A stretch of 60,830 bases of DNA from Clostridiaceae bacterium (GTDB taxonomy: Bacteria > Bacillota > Clostridia > Saccharofermentanales > DTU023), in the NCBI GenBank assembly GCA_012841145.1, contig DUVH01000008.1, positions 1 through 60,830 of the forward strand. Direction: 5' to 3'. The notes beneath the pieces were generated by a model that searched no databases, was not told where the DNA came from, and saw nothing but the letters and a program-made list of their open reading frames with translations. Made by a program: the position numbers and the translations under genes. Positions 55,497 through 60,830 of this stretch are shown piece after piece (the first letter of the stretch is position 1; every line of letters begins with the position of its first letter).

Positions 55497-55868
55497 ATGG
55501 ATTACGTTATGAAGTTCATGGCTGAAGAAGCCTTCACGGAACAGGTTAAGCGCGGCGAATATGACGATGACATCCGCGGGTTCATGCGCGAGAGTGCGAA
55601 GGCGGCGATTGTCGCGAGGTGGGTGCAAACGTTCCTGATCCCGCAACTGCTTCTATCCAAGATGGCTGGCGATCAGCGTATGAAAAAACAGGCAGATTTC
55701 CTACTTAACAACCTCGATAAAGTGCTGGAGAGTATTGAGATAACGACAAGGGCGATGGAGGATGACGACGACCCCGAACCCGACTTCGAGTTCAACTTCC
55801 TCCACGACATGACAAACGGTATCGGTATGATCCTGCCGTTCGAGGATAAGGGGGGTACGCCGTGTTAG
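55497..55868 (+). CDS. Hypothetical phage protein
   Basis: 123 residues, mainly helical with an acidic DDDDPEPDFEFNF tract near the end. It starts directly after the previous stop (TAGATG) with GAGGGAGG upstream and overlaps the nuclease gene by 7 bp. No family recognised. Confidence 0.65.
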   Translation: MDYVMKFMAEEAFTEQVKRGEYDDDIRGFMRESAKAAIVARWVQTFLIPQLLLSKMAGDQRMKKQADFLLNNLDKVLESIEITTRAMEDDDDPEPDFEFNFLHDMTNGIGMILPFEDKGGTPC

Positions 55869-56644
55869 TTACTCATGAGAACTACCGCTCACCCGAAGCC
55901 AATCAATTCTACATGTCATACAGCCAGTACACGGACTTCCAACGCTGTGAGGCACGCGCACTGGCAATCATCCGCGGCGAGTACGAGGAGGAAGTAACCA
56001 CAGCGTTGTTGCAGGGTGGTTACGTGGACGCCTACGTTGCGGGTACGCTCGACCAGTTTAAGGAAGAACATCCTGAAATGTTCTCGTCACGTGGTGCAAC
56101 CAAGGGCGAACTCAAAGCCGATTTCAGACACCTCGACACCGTGATCGCACGGTTCATGTCAGACGCGGTGTTCACGGAATACCTCAAGGGCGACAAACAG
56201 GTCATCGTCACGGGCGAGATTAGCGGCATCCCGTTCAAGGGCATGGTGGACGTGCTACATCGTGACCGGATCGTGGACATGAAGTGCGTTAAGGATTTCA
56301 GCCGTGTCTGGAGCGACAAACACGGACAGTACGTAAACTTCGTCACGGCATGGGGTTACGCGTATCAGGCGGCGATCTACCGCGAGCTGGTACGCCAGAC
56401 CACGGGCGATACGTTGCCGTTCTACATCGCGGCGGTCACGAAAGAGAAAACGCCCGACATCGCCGTGCTGTCGTTTCAGGATCAGGAGCTGGACGTACTG
56501 CTCGAAGAAATTTCGTACTGGGCGGAAAAATATCAACAGGTCAAAACCGGCGAGGTCGAACCCGAGCGTTGTGGGCAATGCGATTACTGCAAGCTGACGC
56601 GTGTTTTGACAGAGCCGGTGGAATACAGAGAATTTCTAGGATAG
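55862..56644 (+). CDS. PD-(D/E)XK exonuclease (RecE/Cas4-like)
   Basis: 260 residues starting at GTG 55862. YMSYSQYTDFQRCEARALAI, the GGYVDAYV segment, GEISGIPFKGMVDVLHRDRIVDMKC (metal-binding Asp and D-x-K) and a Gln/Tyr motif (GYAYQAAIYREL) define the nuclease core. The C-terminal CGQCDYCK cluster with an upstream Cys may bind iron-sulfur as in Cas4/AddB types. It probably resects phage DNA ends for recombination. SSB follows. Confidence 0.85.
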   Translation: MLVTHENYRSPEANQFYMSYSQYTDFQRCEARALAIIRGEYEEEVTTALLQGGYVDAYVAGTLDQFKEEHPEMFSSRGATKGELKADFRHLDTVIARFMSDAVFTEYLKGDKQVIVTGEISGIPFKGMVDVLHRDRIVDMKCVKDFSRVWSDKHGQYVNFVTAWGYAYQAAIYRELVRQTTGDTLPFYIAAVTKEKTPDIAVLSFQDQELDVLLEEISYWAEKYQQVKTGEVEPERCGQCDYCKLTRVLTEPVEYREFLG

Positions 56645-56655
56645 GAGATTAAGGA

Positions 56656-57060
56656 ATGAATGTATTTGTAGGAGTGGGTCGGCTCACGAAAGACCCTGAA
56701 CTAAGGGAGACGCGATCAGGAACGGAGGTATGCAATTTCACGCTCGCATTACAGCGACCTTTTAAGAACAGCGACGGTGACTACATAACCGACTTCCCGA
56801 TGTGTACGGCATGGAAACACAACGCACGGTTCATCAGTAAGTATTTCAAGAAGGGCGATCCGATCAGTATTGTCGGTTCAATCCAGACACGCAACTACGA
56901 CGGAGACGACGGCAAGCGTGTGTACATAACTGAGATCAACGTAGACCGCGCCGAGTTTGTTGGGAGTAAGTCCAACAATTCCAGCCGTAATAGCGACAAC
57001 TATTTCGACGAACCCGAATACCCGTCCGGCGGCGATAACGATCTGCCGTTCGACTTCTAA
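56656..57060 (+). CDS. ssb: Single-stranded DNA-binding protein
   Basis: 134 residues. MNVFVGVGRLTKDPELRETR, the FTLALQRPF strand and SIVGSIQTRNYD form the OB fold. The C-terminus ends DNDLPFDF, the acidic tip that recruits replication partners. AGGAGATTAAGGA lies before the start. Confidence 0.95.
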   Translation: MNVFVGVGRLTKDPELRETRSGTEVCNFTLALQRPFKNSDGDYITDFPMCTAWKHNARFISKYFKKGDPISIVGSIQTRNYDGDDGKRVYITEINVDRAEFVGSKSNNSSRNSDNYFDEPEYPSGGDNDLPFDF

Positions 57061-57065
57061 TTCGT

Positions 57066-57569
57066 ATGTTCGACCGCATCAAACAAACCGTTTCGATGGC
57101 AGACATCCTCGACCACTACGACCTAAAACCGAGCCGGTCAGGGCACATCGTCTGCCCGTTCCATCCCGATACTGATCCGTCGCTAAGTATATTCGGCAGA
57201 CAGCGCAGATGGCACTGTTTCGGGTGCGGTCGTGGGGGTACAGTGCTCGATTTCGTGATGCACATGGAGGGGGTATCGCTGACAGAGGCGGCGGGGCTGA
57301 TAGAGGGGTGGTTTAACATCGCAACCCCGTCGCCACAGTCGAGAGAAGAACGGGTCAAACAAGGGATAGCACGCCTAGAAAAGAACCGAAACAGACGTAG
57401 GCGTGCAAACGACGAACTAAGACTGTTAAACATGATTAAAACTATTAATAGGTATAACAAAATACTATCTACCGCAACCGAATGGACTCCAGAGCTAGAG
57501 GAAGCGTGCGCGAACATCGCCCAAGTGGAGTACGAGGCGGATTGTCTTGAGGAGAAATTGTATGGCTGA
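57066..57569 (+). CDS. CHC2 zinc-finger primase fragment-type protein
   Basis: 167 residues. The DnaG-like CHC2 finger is clear: CPFHPDTDPSLSIFGRQRRW then CFGCGRGGTVLDFV. No TOPRIM catalytic core follows in this gene, only a basic helical tail. It probably acts with the DUF927 protein, whose start overlaps its end by 8 bp, as a split primase-helicase. Confidence 0.88.
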   Translation: MFDRIKQTVSMADILDHYDLKPSRSGHIVCPFHPDTDPSLSIFGRQRRWHCFGCGRGGTVLDFVMHMEGVSLTEAAGLIEGWFNIATPSPQSREERVKQGIARLEKNRNRRRRANDELRLLNMIKTINRYNKILSTATEWTPELEEACANIAQVEYEADCLEEKLYG

Positions 57570-59394
57570 CAAGGATATGATCGCGTTTGATTTCTCCAAG
57601 CTGACAGAGGAGATGTTACTGCGTAGCGACGAACCGTATGCGTACATCTATTCGCTGAGGCATGACGAGTTTTATCAAGAACAAGAACTGTACGCAATGT
57701 CAGAGTATGTGCGCAAGAAGTTCGGGTTCAGGCGATTCATGACGATGTACAGAAGCTACGAAAGCTCAATGAAACTCGTACATGCTCGCATTGTCGGTAT
57801 GACGGAATTTCACGGGCAACCGTTGCAGATGAGCCTTATCGGGTGGGTTGCCGACGATGCTGGTGTTTACCGCGAAACCAACTACGGCAGAGAATACGCT
57901 TGCAAGCATCCGATCATGCCTGTTGAACGCATACGCAACATCGACACAGGATCAGAGAAGATCAGACTCGCATACAGGTTGCCGGGCGCTGGATGGAGTA
58001 CACAGTTAGTTGTTGATAAATCAGTTATAGCGTCGCCGCAGCAGATCATTAAATTGGCTGACTACGGCGTGTCGGTCACGACCGAAACAGCTAGACCGCT
58101 GATCGCGTTCCTGCAAGACGTTGAGGCACACAATTACGAGCTGATTCCAACCATTATGTCAGCGTCGCGCATGGGTTGGGTAAATGGTCAATTCCTGCCA
58201 TACGACGCTGAGATTATGTTCGACGGCGAGGCATCGTTTAAGGCGCTCTACGACAGCATAGGAAGCGAGGGAGACTACGAGGAGTGGTTGACGGTAGTCC
58301 GTGACGCACGACGCGCACATCCAGCTGTTAGGGCGGTTCTAGCGACATCGTTTGCATCGGTGCTAATCGAGCCTCTAGGTATTCTCCCTTCATTTACTCA
58401 CATATGGAGTACGGAATCTGCAACAGGCAAGACGGTTATTGCAATGTTAGGCGCGTCCATATGGGGCGATCCTGATGGCGGACGATACATGCAGACGTTT
58501 AATACGACCGAGGTGGCTAGTGAAAAAACGTGCGCGTTCCTTAATTCAATGCCGTTGGTCATGGACGAACTTCAAGTATCGAACAGCAAACAATTCAATG
58601 TGTACAAGATCGCGCAAGGCGTAGGACGCGCTAGAGGAACTAAGGATGGCGGTATCGAGAAAACGTCGAGCTGGAGGCTTACGTGTATCACAACAGGCGA
58701 GTCACCGCTTGTATCTTCCTCAGATGGCGCGGGCGCGGTTGCACGTGTGGTTGATATCGAGATTGACGGGGTGGTGTTCGATGTTGATAGCGGGCAACGC
58801 ATTACAGGCGTGATTAGACAGAATTACGGTCACGCCGGAAAGAAGTTCGTACAAGCGGTTAAGGATGTAGGGCTAGAGGAGCTGAAAGAAAGATACGCCG
58901 AACGGTTATCCGACGTAAGAAAGAACTTAGACGTACAGGACAAGCAAATCATGACCGCCGCGGCGCTATTGGTCGCTGACGAGATCGCGGATGAGTTTAT
59001 CTTCCAAGACGATATGGGACGGTTAGGCATGAACGATTTAGCGCCGTATCTAAAAACCCGTGAACAAGTCAGTATCGAGCAGCGCGCATACGACCTACTG
59101 ATTGACTGGATCGCATCGAACGCAAACAAGTTTTCAGACGATTATCCGTATGAACGATACGGTGTAATCGAGGGCAATGTCGTCTATATCATCCGAAAGA
59201 TATTCAATGAAATTATGCAAAACGAAGGGTTCACACACCAGTCCGTAGCGTCTGCGATGGCAAAAAAGGACATGATTATCGTAAATCACGCCTCAGATCA
59301 CAGAAGAAATGACATCGGAAAGCGAATTAACGGTCATTTGTGCAGATGCATAGCATTAAGGGTCGATAACGAGGAGGATATTGTGTGGTTATAA
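57562..59394 (+). CDS. DUF927 family replicative helicase/primase protein
   Basis: 610 residues. The N-terminal 250 residues are of the kind found in DUF927 proteins (LIGWVADDAGVYRETNYGRE; SASRMGWVNGQFLPYDAEIM). The ATPase core has Walker A STESATGKTVIAML and Walker B LVMDEL, then SWRLTCITTGESPL. GAGGAGAAA before ATG 57562 fixes the start. It lies after CHC2 primase and before the candidate origin, so it is the likely replication initiator or helicase of the phage. Confidence 0.88.
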   Translation: MADKDMIAFDFSKLTEEMLLRSDEPYAYIYSLRHDEFYQEQELYAMSEYVRKKFGFRRFMTMYRSYESSMKLVHARIVGMTEFHGQPLQMSLIGWVADDAGVYRETNYGREYACKHPIMPVERIRNIDTGSEKIRLAYRLPGAGWSTQLVVDKSVIASPQQIIKLADYGVSVTTETARPLIAFLQDVEAHNYELIPTIMSASRMGWVNGQFLPYDAEIMFDGEASFKALYDSIGSEGDYEEWLTVVRDARRAHPAVRAVLATSFASVLIEPLGILPSFTHIWSTESATGKTVIAMLGASIWGDPDGGRYMQTFNTTEVASEKTCAFLNSMPLVMDELQVSNSKQFNVYKIAQGVGRARGTKDGGIEKTSSWRLTCITTGESPLVSSSDGAGAVARVVDIEIDGVVFDVDSGQRITGVIRQNYGHAGKKFVQAVKDVGLEELKERYAERLSDVRKNLDVQDKQIMTAAALLVADEIADEFIFQDDMGRLGMNDLAPYLKTREQVSIEQRAYDLLIDWIASNANKFSDDYPYERYGVIEGNVVYIIRKIFNEIMQNEGFTHQSVASAMAKKDMIIVNHASDHRRNDIGKRINGHLCRCIALRVDNEEDIVWL

Positions 59395-59718
59395 CAAACG
59401 CTGTTACCCATGTTACCCATTTACCCCCACGAAATTACCCCTATATAGAGAGTGTGTATAACTTTGATTTTTTGAGTCAAAAACAGGGTAGTTATACACA
59501 CATTCCCCTTAAGGAAATTCTTAAAAATATGGGTAAAAAGGGTAACAGGGTATCTCAAACACCGTCGTATCAATGCTTTCAGCCGTTACCAGTAAAAAAT
59601 CCTACTGGTAACAGTAAAAATGAAAACCGCTGTAACGCCGTCACAGCAACAGTTACAGCCGTTACCCGTAAATAATGGCTACTGGTAACATGAATAATAT
59701 TCACAGAAACGAGTAAAT
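59395..59718. other. Candidate phage replication origin
   Basis: Structure is dense here. GTTACCAGTA at 59585-59594 and TACTGGTAAC at 59603-59612 form a perfect inverted repeat. A second copy with one change sits at 59661-59688, 76 bp on. Further GTTACC or GGTAAC motifs lie at 59403, 59412 and 59541. A 12-bp inverted repeat, GTGTGTATAACT at 59452 and AGTTATACACAC at 59490, contains two TTATACACA sites matching the DnaA-box form TTATNCACA. The region is AT-rich and lies between the DUF927 helicase and the SF2 helicase. The frame 59385-59675 across it is probably not a gene. Confidence 0.65.
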
Positions 59719-60830
59719 ATGCAACCAAAACTAACACTTAGGCCCTACCAGAACGAGATCGTCCAGCGTATGCCGGTCGAGTGGCGGCGTGGGAATAAAC
59801 GGTTGCTGATCTGCTCGCCATGCGGTTCAGGAAAAACGACCGTGTTTGCCGAGGTCGCCCGCCGCGTACAAGAAAACGGCAAGCGTGTCTGGTTCCTAGT
59901 CCATCGCCGGGAACTCCTAGACCAGACCAAGGACACGTTCAAGCGGTTCGGCATACCGATGGATACCATTCATATCGGTATGTTCAGCACGGCTATTAAA
60001 CGTCTGCCCCCAAACCCAGATCTGATCGTGCATGACGAGTGTCACCGTACCTTAGCCCGGACGTGGCTGAACGTTATCAATCAGTACCCGGACACGCACA
60101 TGGTCGGACTCACGGCGACACCGTGCCGGCTCGATGGGAAACCGTTAGGCGCGGTGTATGACGTGCTGATCGAGGGCGCGACGACGCAGAGCCTGATCGA
60201 TCAGGGTTATTTAGCACCGTATCGGATGGTGGTCGCGGATGTGGCACAGTTCGACGATTCAGGGACGGTCGCGGGCGAGTACGACATGGGTCAGGCGAGC
60301 CGGCTACTCACAGAGCGAGCCGTATACGGGGCCGTGATCGATACGTACAGGGAGTATTCGGTAGGTACGACAGGCAGGGCGATCTATTTTTGCACGACCA
60401 TCGAACACTCGAAGCAGACCGCGGATGAGTTCTGCTGTGCCGGATACCGCGCGGAACACTTCGACGGTACGACACCGGCGAAACTGCGACGGGCGATCAT
60501 AGACCGGTTCCGGCGCGGCGAGACACAAATCCTGACGAACGTGAACCTCGTATCGGAGGGGTTCGACGTACCGGACTGTGACATCGTAGGGATGCTGAGG
60601 CCGACCCAGAGCCTGACGGTGTACATCCAGCAGACGGGCAGGGCGTTACGTCCACAGGAAGGGAAGGTCGCCACGCTGATAGACCACGTGGGGAATCATT
60701 TACGGCATGGGTTCCCGTCCGACCCGCGGGAATGGTCGCTCACGGAACAGGTCAGGTCAGGACGGGTCGTGACCGAGGACGGGCTGTACGCGGTCAGGCG
60801 GTGCCAGAACTGTTACGCCGTGTATCCGGC
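59719..60830 (+). CDS. SF2 DEAD/DEAH-type helicase (cut by window end)
   Basis: ATG 59719 opens a frame with no stop for 370 codons to the right edge. LRPYQNEIVQRM is followed by motif I CGSGKT, LVHRRELLDQT, motif II DECH, motif III GLTATP, LTNVNLVSEGFDVP and motif VI QQTGRALRP. It therefore covers nearly the full SSL2/RecQ-like core of phage helicases. A CQNCYAVYP zinc motif begins at the edge. It belongs to the phage replication block. Minus-strand frames here are shadows. Confidence 0.93.
   Translation, partial: MQPKLTLRPYQNEIVQRMPVEWRRGNKRLLICSPCGSGKTTVFAEVARRVQENGKRVWFLVHRRELLDQTKDTFKRFGIPMDTIHIGMFSTAIKRLPPNPDLIVHDECHRTLARTWLNVINQYPDTHMVGLTATPCRLDGKPLGAVYDVLIEGATTQSLIDQGYLAPYRMVVADVAQFDDSGTVAGEYDMGQASRLLTERAVYGAVIDTYREYSVGTTGRAIYFCTTIEHSKQTADEFCCAGYRAEHFDGTTPAKLRRAIIDRFRRGETQILTNVNLVSEGFDVPDCDIVGMLRPTQSLTVYIQQTGRALRPQEGKVATLIDHVGNHLRHGFPSDPREWSLTEQVRSGRVVTEDGLYAVRRCQNCYAVYP

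Larger units (their letters stand above)
49888..60830 (+). mobile_element. Prophage, left part, integrated in tRNA-Gln
   Basis: Integrase next to a tRNA, an immunity module (repressor, Cro-like), a string of small overlapping early genes, recombination and replication genes, and a candidate origin form the left arm of a temperate phage, probably siphovirus-like. attL lies within the tRNA 3' half. The right end, packaging, structural and lysis genes are beyond the window, so intactness cannot be judged. All visible genes are intact. Confidence 0.9.

Noticed and set aside
59385-59675. Open frame of 96 codons starting at GTG just before the DUF927 stop
   Set aside because: It consists of GTTACC-rich repeats and inverted repeats, gives a low-quality protein and no family features. 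An origin explains the sequence better.

Overview
The window looks like the chromosome of an anaerobic, Gram-positive Clostridia-type Firmicute. The evidence is the rplU-prp-rpmA-obgE block with an N-terminally extended L27, a CIRCE-controlled groES-groEL pair, DUF4364 and CvpA family genes, the ftsE-ftsX-M23 peptidase-CtpA block, and anaerobe markers (rubredoxin, flavodiiron protein, formate-tetrahydrofolate ligase). No ribosomal RNA is present, so the genus cannot be read from the sequence.

Layout. 1-600: an unlisted gene running off the left edge on the minus strand, with a 32-bp degenerate repeat array over its start. 1230-3040: acetyltransferase, prolyl-tRNA editing protein, MagIII-like DNA glycosylase. 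3250-3852: a secreted-protein gene interrupted by an in-frame TAG. 4183-11076: metabolic and transport genes (M20 amidohydrolase, BMP lipoprotein, KdgT-like permease, two MocA-type nucleotidyltransferases, one fused to a ModE-like DNA-binding domain, DsrE protein) plus a group II intron remnant directly behind a terminator. 11369-13668: a translationally coupled MazG pyrophosphohydrolase and nuclease-helicase pair, a candidate defence unit. 13998-14541: a 72-bp tandem array. 14629-26312: a minus-strand surface and signalling island. It holds zinc-ribbon membrane proteins, a 1274-residue glycosyltransferase-kinase-beta-propeller fusion, a pseudokinase-propeller paralogue, a lipoprotein with a probable alpha/alpha barrel and a DNA-binding regulator. 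26582-30819: amidohydrolase, Crp-type regulator and fhs. 30980-37781: CdaR-like regulator, ftsEX, murein hydrolase activator and CtpA. 38053-49828: ordinary core genes ending with mutY.

From 49888 to the right edge is the left part of a prophage integrated in tRNA-Gln(CTG): integrase, lipoprotein, LexA-like repressor, Cro-like protein, small early genes, nuclease, SSB, CHC2 primase, DUF927 helicase, a candidate replication origin with paired inverted repeats and DnaA-box-like sites, and an SF2 helicase cut by the window end. attR, the structural genes and the lysis genes lie outside.

The best candidate for an undescribed system is the glycosyltransferase-kinase-propeller island (about 19.06-26.31 kb), in which glycan synthesis, protein phosphorylation and an extracytoplasmic propeller sensor sit in one polypeptide. 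A second recurring theme is short tandem duplication of gene 3' ends, stop codon region included, at four loci (units of 70, 69, 43 and 68 bp). The pseudokinase gene itself looks like a large-scale version of the same event.
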